From NCBI GenBank assembly GCA_963816435.1, contig CAWFKS010000005.1:1-64000 (forward strand): a stretch of 64,000 nt of DNA. The letters run 5' to 3'. Source of the DNA: CAWFKS01 sp963816435. Its GTDB lineage: Bacteria; Pseudomonadota; Alphaproteobacteria; Rhizobiales; Rhizobiaceae. The translations under genes were made by a program, and so were the position numbers. The notes beneath the pieces are model-generated. The model was not told the origin of the DNA and ran no database searches. It saw nothing but the letters and a program-made list of their open reading frames with translations. This document shows, piece by piece, positions 57,343-64,000 of this stretch; positions within the stretch are counted from its first letter, which is position 1; every line of letters starts with the position of its first letter.

Positions 57343-57471
57343 CTCGAACCCTATCTCCTTGCCTGTCGGTCCCACAGGACAACCGGGGCCGGTGCAAGTC
57401 AATCGCCTGCGGGAGACGGGGGGCTTGCCGGTGCAGCCGCGCCAGGCCGAAGGGACAAGGGGGATCACAAC

Positions 57472-58275
57472 ATGCGTATAAGGCATCTGAATTGCGGGAC
57501 CATGTGTCCGTTGTGCCGGCGGCTGGTGAATGGTGACGGGTCGTTCTTCGAACGCGGCAGGCTGGTGTGCCACTGCCTCGTCGTGGAGCCTGACGACGGC
57601 CGGATCGTGCTGGTCGACACCGGCTTCGGCCTGGGCGACTGCGAAGATCCCGAGCGCTTCCCGCCCCGCTGGCGGCGAGAGGCCGGCCCCAGGCTCGACC
57701 CGGAGGAAACCGCGGTACGCCAGCTCGCCAGCGAAGGCATTGCGCCGGAACAGGTGACGGATATCGTCCTCACCCATCTCGACAGGGATCACGCCGGCGG
57801 CGTTCGCGACTTCCCGCAGGCGCGCGTCCATGTCCACGAACTGGAGTGGCGCGCGCTCAACGGCGAGGTGCCGTTGCGGCCCGGGCGCTATCTGGCGCAG
57901 CAGATGCCGCTGGCCGGACAGGTCAATCCAATCGCGACCGGCGGCGAAACCTGGTTCGGTCTCCCGGCGGCACGCCCCCTGGGAGAGGAGACGGACGTGC
58001 TGATGGTGGCGCTGCCCGGTCATACGCCGGGCCACAGCGGCGTGGCGGTGCGCGGCGAGGACGGACGTTGGCTTCTCCACGCCGGCGACGCGTTCTATCA
58101 GCAGCGCCAGCTTGCTGGACGCCGCCCCAGTTTCCTGCTGGGACGCTTCGAAAAGGCAGCCGCAAACGACAAGGCGGCGCAGGGTCATTCGCTCGCTCAG
58201 CTCCAGGCCCTGGCGAGAGAGCACGGCGACGAGATCGAAATCTTCTGCAGCCACGACCCGGCAGCCATGGGCTGA
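57472..58275 (+). CDS. MBL-fold metallo-hydrolase (lactonase-like)
   Basis: A 267-residue metallo-beta-lactamase-fold hydrolase. The metal motif is LTHLDRDHAGGV (H-x-D-x-D-H class), preceded by IVLVDTGFGLGD and followed by VALPGHTPGHSGV and LLHAGDAFYQQRQL. The layout resembles N-acylhomoserine lactonases such as AttM/AiiA, so lactone or ester hydrolysis is plausible but unproven. It is divergent from deoD. The MRIRHLNCGTMCP start is typical of the group. Confidence 0.83.
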   Translation: MRIRHLNCGTMCPLCRRLVNGDGSFFERGRLVCHCLVVEPDDGRIVLVDTGFGLGDCEDPERFPPRWRREAGPRLDPEETAVRQLASEGIAPEQVTDIVLTHLDRDHAGGVRDFPQARVHVHELEWRALNGEVPLRPGRYLAQQMPLAGQVNPIATGGETWFGLPAARPLGEETDVLMVALPGHTPGHSGVAVRGEDGRWLLHAGDAFYQQRQLAGRRPSFLLGRFEKAAANDKAAQGHSLAQLQALAREHGDEIEIFCSHDPAAMG

Positions 58276-58498
58276 TCCTCAACCACGATACCTGTCCCAT
58301 TTCGGTGCGCCTGCGATATGGCACGGCGTTTGCAGCGTCGTCGTATGCCGAGGGCGAAGCAAGGCGCGCCGCACATTTTGCAGGCACAGCGCAAGGGGTT
58401 CGGCATCGCGCTCGCACCGGGCTGATCCGCCAGGCTCCGGTGCGTGGAGCGGGGGCGGCCGGCCGTTCGGAGGGCAAAATCCGGGCGGCCGGTCTCGT

Positions 58499-58816
58499 TC
58501 AGCCGTAGTGGTGGGGCGGCTTGGGCTCGGTGCCGTGAAAGCTGACGCCGGCCTTCTCGCCGTGCCGCCATTCGAGCTCGCAGCGATAGGCGTGGCCGTC
58601 GAGCGCCACATAGAGCAGGAATTCCTGCGGCAGATGTGCCAGCGAGGTGAGCTCGATCTGGGCGCCTTCCTCGCTCATGTTGTGGATCGTGCAGGCCAGC
58701 TCCAATTCGTGCACGCCGCGAATGACGATCGCGCCTTTCAGCACGCGCTTGCGGCGAACATGCCTGCGCTCCGGCTGGTATCCCGTGTGTGCGGTCTCGT
58801 CCTGCATGCCGGCCAT
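58499..58816 (-). CDS. Single-domain PilZ protein
   Basis: A PilZ-domain protein of about 105 residues, expected to bind cyclic-di-GMP. The RxxxR motif is ERRHVRRKRVLKG and the following (D/N)xSxxG motif is NMSEEGAQI, both in the right order. Residues after it form the beta barrel (FLLYVALDGHAYRCELEW, GVSFHGTEPKP). The start is either ATG at 58816 or ATG at 58807; no ribosome binding site decides. It is a stand-alone receiver with no catalytic domain. Confidence 0.85.
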   Translation of the reverse strand: MAGMQDETAHTGYQPERRHVRRKRVLKGAIVIRGVHELELACTIHNMSEEGAQIELTSLAHLPQEFLLYVALDGHAYRCELEWRHGEKAGVSFHGTEPKPPHHYG

Positions 58817-58957
58817 GATAACGCCGCGCGGACACTGTTTCGTAAACCGACGTGGTAAGCGAATTGCTATCGCATCGACGCGGGAACCTGCCGCGCGATC
58901 TGCCGAAGCGGCGGTTCGGCGCTTGTCATGGCGCTCTCCGCCGGGCAAAGGTCGCTC

Positions 58958-60073
58958 ATGTCCTTTCGCATCGCCACCTTCAACATCGAGAACCTGATGA
59001 ACAGGTTCGATTTCTCCGGCTTTCGCAACGAGCTCAACCAGGATCGGGCGCTCGCCCTGTTCGACATAAGGGACGAGGCCGAGTTCAAGGAACTGGAGCG
59101 CGCCCGCGCCGTCGCCCATGCCGACGACACGCGCCAGCTCACCGCGCTCGCCATCGCCGCGACCCGCGCCGACATTCTGTGCCTGCAGGAGGTCGACAAT
59201 CTGGAGGCGCTGAAGGCCTTCGAATACGGCTATCTGTTCAAGATGGTGGGCGAGGGCTACCGCCACAAATACATGGCGACCGGCAACGACAGCCGCGGCA
59301 TCGACGTGGCGCTGATGACGCGCGAGGAAACCGCCGACGGTCAGCCGATCGAATTCGTGCGCATGACCAGCCACGCCCACATCACCTTCGACGATTTCGG
59401 CCTGTTCAACGATCAACTGGCGGCGCTCGGCATCGAGGCGAACGAGCGCATCTTCCGCCGCGACTGTTTCGAGGTGGACCTGACGATCGGCGGCCGGCCG
59501 GTGACGTTCTATCTGCTGCACCTGAAGTCGATGGGCGGGCCGCGCAACGGCATGACCGGGCGCGAGGCCTCGATGCCGGTGAGGATCGCCGAGGCGACCG
59601 CCGTGCGCCGCATCATCGAGAGCCGCTTCGGCGCCGACCACGCGGCGGCCAAGCGCTGGGTGATCTGCGGCGATCTCAACGACTATCGCGAGCGCGTCGT
59701 CGTTTCGGGCGACGCGCACGACGGCTACCGCTTCGATCCGGTACGCGAGGACGTCACGACCTCGGTCGACATCCTCACGGCGGGCGGGTTCTGCGAGAAC
59801 GTCGTCGAACGGCGGCCGGAGCTCGACCGCTGGACGCTCTACCACACGCGCGGCCCGCAGGAGCGGCATCTGTGCCAGCTCGACTACCTGCTGGTCAGCC
59901 AGGGGCTGGTGAAGGCGAACCGCGGCGCCGTGCCCGACATCGTCAGGAACGGGCAACCGTGGCGCACCGTCTTCCCGCCAGGCCAGGAGGTGGAGCGATA
60001 CCCGCGCACCGGATGGGACCGGCCGAAGGCGTCCGACCATTGTCCCGTTGCGATGTCGCTGACGATCGCATGA
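58958..60073 (+). CDS. Endonuclease/exonuclease/phosphatase family protein
   Basis: A 371-residue metal-dependent hydrolase of the EEP superfamily. RIATFNIENLMNRFDF gives the first metal ligand (Asn/Glu), LCLQEVDN the second, KSMGGPRNGMTG lies in the middle, VICGDLNDYRE the Asp/Asn pair, and LDYLLVS and SDHCPVAMSL the final Asp-His. It has no signal peptide, so a cytosolic role is likely. Start 58958 (MSFRIATF) is chosen to fit the domain. Its stop overlaps the next gene (ATGA). Confidence 0.88.
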   Translation: MSFRIATFNIENLMNRFDFSGFRNELNQDRALALFDIRDEAEFKELERARAVAHADDTRQLTALAIAATRADILCLQEVDNLEALKAFEYGYLFKMVGEGYRHKYMATGNDSRGIDVALMTREETADGQPIEFVRMTSHAHITFDDFGLFNDQLAALGIEANERIFRRDCFEVDLTIGGRPVTFYLLHLKSMGGPRNGMTGREASMPVRIAEATAVRRIIESRFGADHAAAKRWVICGDLNDYRERVVVSGDAHDGYRFDPVREDVTTSVDILTAGGFCENVVERRPELDRWTLYHTRGPQERHLCQLDYLLVSQGLVKANRGAVPDIVRNGQPWRTVFPPGQEVERYPRTGWDRPKASDHCPVAMSLTIA

Positions 60074-60797
60074 GCGGCGGGATGAGCTTCGACATACCTT
60101 CCGGCCGGGTGCTGCCGGTCGATGCCGTCGACGTGCGGCTCGAACCCGGCCCGCACCCGCTCGAGCGCGAAAACGCGCAAGCGATCGAGGCGAACTGGCA
60201 GCGCGAGGTGGCCGAACAACCGGCGCTGTTCAACGGCACCGTCGTGCTGCTTTCGCAGCTTTCCTATTCGGCGCGCCAGCTCGTCGGCGTGTGCCACCCG
60301 GTCTCCTATGCGGCCTTTCTCTACTGGCGGCGGCATCGCGAGCAGCCGGCCGCGCACTTCTTCGCCCATCCCATGCTGGTGTCGCGCGACGGCGCGCTGA
60401 TCGCGGCACGAATGGCTTCCACCACGGCGAATGCCGGTCGCGTCTATTTTCCGGCAGGCATGTTCGAACCGCAGGATTTTTCCGGCGGCCGTGTCGACCT
60501 GCACGCCAACATGGTGCGGGAAGTGCGCGAGGAGACCGGCATCGACCTCGGCGCGGCAAGATTCGAGCAGGGCTGGCACGCGCTTGCCGGCGATGCCGGA
60601 ACCGTGATCTTCGGCCGCTATCTGCTCGACCGGGATGCCGATGCGCTGGCTGTCGGACATCGAGAGATTTCGTTGCGGGCCAGGACGACCCGGAGATCGA
60701 GGGGCCGGTGGTCATCCGCGGCTCCGACGACCTCCCCGAGGGATTGATGCCGCACATGGTGGAAATGGTGAAGTGGCATTTCGGGCCGCACGCCTAG
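60070..60797 (+). CDS. NUDIX-like hydrolase (two frameshifts)
   Basis: A NUDIX-family protein of about 241 residues that is translationally coupled to the endonuclease gene (ATGA). The core REVREETGIDL is preserved, but the leading Glu of the NUDIX box is not obvious, so the box is degenerate (FSGGRVDLHANMVREVREE). The frame is broken near 60652 and near 60672; removing one base at each joins DADALA to DIERF and then VAGQDDPEIEGPVVIRG, giving an end HFGPHA. Pairing with an EEP nuclease suggests nucleotide clean-up, but this is inference. Confidence 0.75.
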
Positions 60798-60859
60798 CCG
60801 GGCTGGTGCGCCGGCGCTAACCTTCACGTCCCGAACGTACGGAATCGGAGGCAAGACCC

Positions 60860-61681
60860 GTGAGTTCTGTCGAAAAGAGCCATGCAAGCGGAGACACGCC
60901 GCATCAGAGCTTCGGCACCGAAGGCCTGGCGCCGATGGACCGGCCAAGCGCGATCACCCGGCTGCTGATGGGAATCGTCGGCTGGGCCGAGCGGCTGAAC
61001 CTGAAATACTCCAAGGTCGGAAATCCGCCGGTCTACGATCTCGCCACCTTCCCGTGGGCGAAGGAGATCGAGAGGGAGTGGCCGGCGATCCGCGCCGAAC
61101 TCGACCGGGTCCTGGAGCGGCAGTCGGAACTGCCCAACTTCCAGGACATCTCCACCGACGTGAAGACGATCACCACCGACAGCCACTGGAAGACGTTCTT
61201 CCTGATCGGCTACGGCGTAAAGGCCGAACGCAACATCGAGCAGTGCCCGCAGACCTGGCGGATCGCGCAGAAGATCCCGGGGCTGAAGACGGTGATGTTC
61301 TCGATCTTCGAGCCGGGCAAGCACCTGCCGCCGCACCGCGGCCCCTACAACGGCGTTCTCAGGCTGCATCTCGGGCTGATCGTGCCGGAGCCAAAGGACA
61401 AGCTCGGCATCCGCGTCGACAAACAGGTCTGCCACTGGGAAGAGGGCAAGGCGCTGATCTTCGACGACGCCTACGAGCACGAGGCCTGGAACCACACCGA
61501 CAAGACGCGGGTGGTGCTGTTCGTCGATTTCGTCAAGCCGCTGCGCTTTCCGGCCAGTTTCGTGAACTGGCTACTGATGAACATCGCCGTGTTCACGCCT
61601 TTCATCCGCGAGGGCATGGACAATCACAAGGCATGGGAAAAACGGTTCTACGCCGAGGCCGAGGCGCTGCGGAACCGATGA
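60860..61681 (+). CDS. Aspartyl/asparaginyl beta-hydroxylase-like dioxygenase
   Basis: A 273-residue 2-oxoglutarate/Fe(II)-dependent oxygenase of the aspartyl beta-hydroxylase/LpxO fold. PGKHLPPHRGPYNG supplies the first iron-binding His near residue 158, and EHEAWNHTDKTRVVL the second. There is a hydrophobic C-terminal segment (SFVNWLLMNIAVFTPF), consistent with membrane association as in lipid A hydroxylase LpxO. It starts with GTG at 60860, with GGAGGCAAG before it. Lipid or protein substrate cannot be decided. Confidence 0.82.
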   Translation: MSSVEKSHASGDTPHQSFGTEGLAPMDRPSAITRLLMGIVGWAERLNLKYSKVGNPPVYDLATFPWAKEIEREWPAIRAELDRVLERQSELPNFQDISTDVKTITTDSHWKTFFLIGYGVKAERNIEQCPQTWRIAQKIPGLKTVMFSIFEPGKHLPPHRGPYNGVLRLHLGLIVPEPKDKLGIRVDKQVCHWEEGKALIFDDAYEHEAWNHTDKTRVVLFVDFVKPLRFPASFVNWLLMNIAVFTPFIREGMDNHKAWEKRFYAEAEALRNR

Positions 61682-61709
61682 TCCCCCGGTTGCGGCCGAA
61701 GCTGCCCGC

Positions 61710-61723
61710 CTGATCTCGATCAA
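61710..61723. promoter_or_regulatory. FixK/FNR-like box
   Basis: CTGATCTCGATCAA differs from the consensus TTGATC-N2-GATCAA at only the first base. It ends 55 bases before the small membrane gene at 61778, a distance compatible with activation from -41.5. It is the second such box in the window, and again it precedes a tiny membrane protein gene. Confidence 0.55.
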
Positions 61724-61777
61724 GGCGGCGCTGCCTCGTCCGAGCGCGATCCTGCCGGCGCAACCGGAGGCAGGACA

Positions 61778-61945
61778 ATGACGAGCAGGATAAGGGTCGA
61801 GCAGCATTCCTCGCTTGGAATGCTGTGGTTCGCCGGATGGCTTTTCACGCTGGGCTATCTGAAGCTCGGCTTCTGGTGGGGGCTGCTCGCCCTCATCGTG
61901 TGGCCCTACTTGATCGGCCAGCACTTCGCGCCGATGCCGACGTGA
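61778..61945 (+). CDS. Small membrane protein under a FixK-like box
   Basis: A 55-residue protein with a GGAGGCAGGACA ribosome binding site. After a short polar start (MTSRIRVEQHSS) come two hydrophobic segments, LGMLWFAGWLFTLGYLKLGF and WWGLLALIVWPYLIG, and a short tail. It is aromatic-rich (five Trp), which is unusual. No family name can be given. The FixK-like box upstream suggests oxygen-regulated expression. Confidence 0.65.
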   Translation: MTSRIRVEQHSSLGMLWFAGWLFTLGYLKLGFWWGLLALIVWPYLIGQHFAPMPT

Positions 61946-61966
61946 CCAGCAGCGTGGCGCGCCCGG

Positions 61967-63175
61967 TCATTCGTGCCTGAGCGCGTCGATCGGGTCGAGA
62001 CGGGCGCCGCGAAGCGCGGGAAAGAAGCCGAAGACGATCCCGATCACGCCTGAAAAGCCGACCGCGAGCGCGATCACCGACGCGCTCGGCACGAACGGAA
62101 TGCCGAGCGTCATGGTCGCGGCGCCGGCGAGCGTCAGCCCGAGCACGATGCCGATCAGCCCGCCGAGCAGGGAAAGCACCGTCGCCTCCACCAGGAACTG
62201 GATGAGGATGTGCTTCTCGTGCGCGCCGATCGCCAGCCTTATGCCGATCTCGCGGGTGCGCTCGGTCACCGACACCAGCATGATGTTCATGATGCCGATG
62301 CCGCCGACCAGCAGGCTGACGCTCGCCAGAGCGCCCAGCATGCCGGTCATCACCGTGGTCGTGGAGGTCATGGCGTCGGCGATCTGCGTCATGTCGCGGA
62401 CGTCGAAATTGTCCTCCTGGCCGACGCCGATATGGCGCGTCTCGCGCAGGATGTCCTCGATCTGGGCCAGTACGCCCGACGTCGGAACGCCGTCGCGGGC
62501 CGCCACGTAGATGGAATCGATGTCGCGCGCCCCGGCGATGCGGCGCTGGTAGGTCGGCAGCGGCATCATCACGACGTTGTCCTGATCCTGACCGAAACCG
62601 GATGTGCCCTTGGAGGCCAGCACGCCGATGACGCGGCAGCTCATGCGGTTGACGCGCAGCGCCAGGCCGTCCGGATCGCCGGCGCCGAACAGCGTCGTGC
62701 GCACGGTCTCGCCGATCAGGCAGACATTGGCGCCGCCCCGCACTTCCGATTCGGAGAAGCCGCGGCCGAGCGCGATGTTCCAGTCGCGCGCGGTGAAATA
62801 GTCGTTGTCCGTGCCGGTGACCTGGGACTGCAGGTTGGCGGCGCCGTAGACGACGCGCACCGCGGTCTGCGAGGCGGCGGAGATGGCGGCGACGCCCGTC
62901 AGGTTCTTGCGAAGCGCCGCCAGGTCCTTCTCGTCGAGCCGCCTGGGCGTGAAATCGGTGCCGCCGCCGCGCGACGGCCGCGAGGCGCGCACCACCAGCA
63001 GGTTGCTGCCGAGGCTCGAAATGTCCGCCTTGACCTTCGCCGTCGTGCCCGAGCCGATGGTGATCATGGCGATCACCGCGGCGACGCCGATGACGATGCC
63101 GAGCAGCGTCAGGAAAGAGCGCAGCGCGTTGCGGCGCACCGAGCGCAGCGCGAGGCGGACGGTTTCCAGGAACAT
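61967..63175 (-). CDS. MacB-type ABC transporter permease
   Basis: A 402-residue permease of the MacB/FtsX type: N-terminal membrane helix (SFLTLLGIVIGVAAVIAMIT), a periplasmic MacB_PCD domain (SLGSNLLVVRASRP), and three C-terminal helices (GIGIMNIMLVSVTERTREIG, IGIVFGFFPALRG). It ends DPIDALRHE. It overlaps the ATPase gene by one base (TGATG), in the order adaptor-ATPase-permease. Likely role: export of a macrolide-like compound, peptide or lipoprotein; the substrate is unknown. Confidence 0.9.
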   Translation of the reverse strand: MFLETVRLALRSVRRNALRSFLTLLGIVIGVAAVIAMITIGSGTTAKVKADISSLGSNLLVVRASRPSRGGGTDFTPRRLDEKDLAALRKNLTGVAAISAASQTAVRVVYGAANLQSQVTGTDNDYFTARDWNIALGRGFSESEVRGGANVCLIGETVRTTLFGAGDPDGLALRVNRMSCRVIGVLASKGTSGFGQDQDNVVMMPLPTYQRRIAGARDIDSIYVAARDGVPTSGVLAQIEDILRETRHIGVGQEDNFDVRDMTQIADAMTSTTTVMTGMLGALASVSLLVGGIGIMNIMLVSVTERTREIGIRLAIGAHEKHILIQFLVEATVLSLLGGLIGIVLGLTLAGAATMTLGIPFVPSASVIALAVGFSGVIGIVFGFFPALRGARLDPIDALRHE

Positions 63176-63879
63176 CAGGCCGCCTCCGCCCTGAGCCTGT
63201 CCGAGGCGATGTGGCCGTCGAGGAAGCCGATGATGCGCTGCGCGAAGCCGGCGATGTCCGCCTCGTGCGTGACCATCAGCACGGTCAGCCCGGACGCCTC
63301 GTTGAGCCCGGTCAACAGCTCCATGATCTCGTGGCTGCGCTGCGTGTCGAGATTGCCGGTCGGCTCGTCGGCCACGAGCAGGGAAGGGCGGGTGACGATG
63401 GCGCGTGCGATCGCCACGCGCTGCTGCTGGCCGCCCGAAAGCTCGGCCGGCGTGTGGTCCTCGCGGCCGGCAAGCCCCACCTGTTCCAGCGCTTCCATGG
63501 CCAGCCTGCGGCGGTCGCGCCCCGGCACGCCGCGATAGACGAGCGGCAGTTCGACGTTCTCGGCCGCGGTGGTCCGCGGCAGCAGATTGTAGCCCTGGAA
63601 GACGAAGCCGATGTAGCGGTTGCGCAGCACCGCGCGACTGCCGCGGTCGAGGCGGCCGGCATCGACGCCCATGAAGCCGTAGCGGCCGGATGTCGGCGTA
63701 TCGAGGCAGCCGATGATGTTCATCGCCGTCGACTTGCCGGACCCCGAGGGACCCATGATCGCCACGAACTCGCCCTCCCGCACCGACAGGTCGACGCCTG
63801 CCAGCGCGTGGACCTCGGCCTCGCCGCGGCCGTAGGTCTTCCACACGTTCTCGAAGCTGATGAGGGGGGCCTCGCTCAT
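63175..63879 (-). CDS. MacB-type ABC transporter ATP-binding protein
   Basis: A 234-residue ABC ATPase. Walker A is GPSGSGKST near residue 41, the signature LSGGQQQRVAIARA, Walker B LLVADEPTGNLD, and the H-loop in VTHEADIAG. This is the LolD/MacB-like class. It starts at ATG 63879 overlapping the upstream adaptor gene and runs directly into the permease gene. Confidence 0.92.
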   Translation of the reverse strand: MSEAPLISFENVWKTYGRGEAEVHALAGVDLSVREGEFVAIMGPSGSGKSTAMNIIGCLDTPTSGRYGFMGVDAGRLDRGSRAVLRNRYIGFVFQGYNLLPRTTAAENVELPLVYRGVPGRDRRRLAMEALEQVGLAGREDHTPAELSGGQQQRVAIARAIVTRPSLLVADEPTGNLDTQRSHEIMELLTGLNEASGLTVLMVTHEADIAGFAQRIIGFLDGHIASDRLRAEAA

Positions 63880-64000
63880 CGCGTCGCAGCCGACGCGCGG
63901 GTGGAGGTGCCGGTGATGACGCTGTCGCCTTCGTCGAGGCCCGGACAGGACCTCCGTCATCTCGCCGTCGGTCGCGCCGGTCTTCACCGTGACACGCGAG
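63876..64000 (-). CDS. C-terminal end of a MacA-type periplasmic adaptor (partial, frameshifted near 63941)
   Basis: Only the last 40 codons are in the window. After removing one base of the run at 63940-63942, the sequence reads VKTGATDGEMTEVLSGLDEG, DSVITGTSTRASAATR and stops at 63876, overlapping the ATPase start (ATGA). The pattern TDGEMTEVLSGLDEGDSV is typical of the C terminus of HlyD/MacA adaptor proteins, which link the inner-membrane pump to the outer membrane. The rest of the gene lies beyond the window. Confidence 0.7.

Overview
The window is a high-GC chromosomal segment from an alphaproteobacterium, most likely a member of the Hyphomicrobiales close to Mesorhizobium/Phyllobacteriaceae. 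This is judged from gene content: B12-dependent ribonucleotide reductase, heterotetrameric sarcosine oxidase, a kaiC-kaiB-HWE kinase operon, FixK-type boxes and short rhizobial-style intergenic palindromes. No species can be named from the sequence alone. There are no rRNA or tRNA genes, no CRISPR array, no recognisable prophage and no classical insertion sequence.

Layout. 0-2.8 kb: small genes (SH3-like secreted protein, ParB-like domain, GIY-YIG nuclease) among repeats, including three copies of a 230-270 bp element with inverted ends. 2.8-6.7 kb: nrdJ. 7.4-11.7 kb: ComEC-like metallo-hydrolase and a YhgE/Pip membrane protein divergent from its likely TetR repressor, with two perfect palindromic operators between them. 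11.7-18.8 kb: Pit phosphate transporter, NUDIX hydrolase, gpt, fatty-acid desaturase, UspA, CinA/MoaB-like protein, alpha/beta hydrolase. 18.9-25.8 kb: nirK, a deletion scar made of two truncated genes, a TPR/ATP-grasp protein, a small membrane protein behind a perfect FixK/FNR box, adenine deaminase and TrkH. 25.9-31.3 kb: ilvA-DUF1697 followed by kaiC-kaiB-HWE kinase, with ATGA overlaps inside each pair. 31.6-37.3 kb: RhlE-type helicase, MFS transporter and an ArsR-led operon with two SRPBCC paralogues. 37.3-53.7 kb: a one-carbon/methylamine block: soxBDAG followed by a P450 and a hydrolase on the minus strand, then an MscS-type channel, a dimethylglycine/sarcosine dehydrogenase-like flavoprotein, two tandem DUF1194 proteins, a GNAT and a GlxA/AraC regulator. 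53.9-64 kb: two very small genes, LysR regulator, HSL-type esterase, deoD, MBL hydrolase, PilZ protein, endonuclease/NUDIX pair, aspartyl beta-hydroxylase-like protein, a second small membrane protein behind a FixK-like box, and a MacAB-type exporter running off the end.

How the genes fit together. soxBDAG plus the FAD/GcvT dehydrogenase and the GlxA-type regulator suggest stepwise demethylation of glycine betaine-derived compounds to glycine, with a P450 embedded in the operon. nirK, nrdJ (an oxygen-independent reductase) and the two FixK/FNR-like boxes point to microaerobic or denitrifying growth. The kaiCB-kinase operon is a KaiA-less Kai module coupled to a two-component kinase.

A strong cross-cutting observation is that at least fifteen otherwise conserved genes are broken by single-base indels, almost all +1. 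In thirteen of them removing the counted extra bases restores a full-length protein ending at a natural stop, so much of this is probably sequencing or assembly error rather than gene decay. Coordinates for those genes are given for the restored gene.
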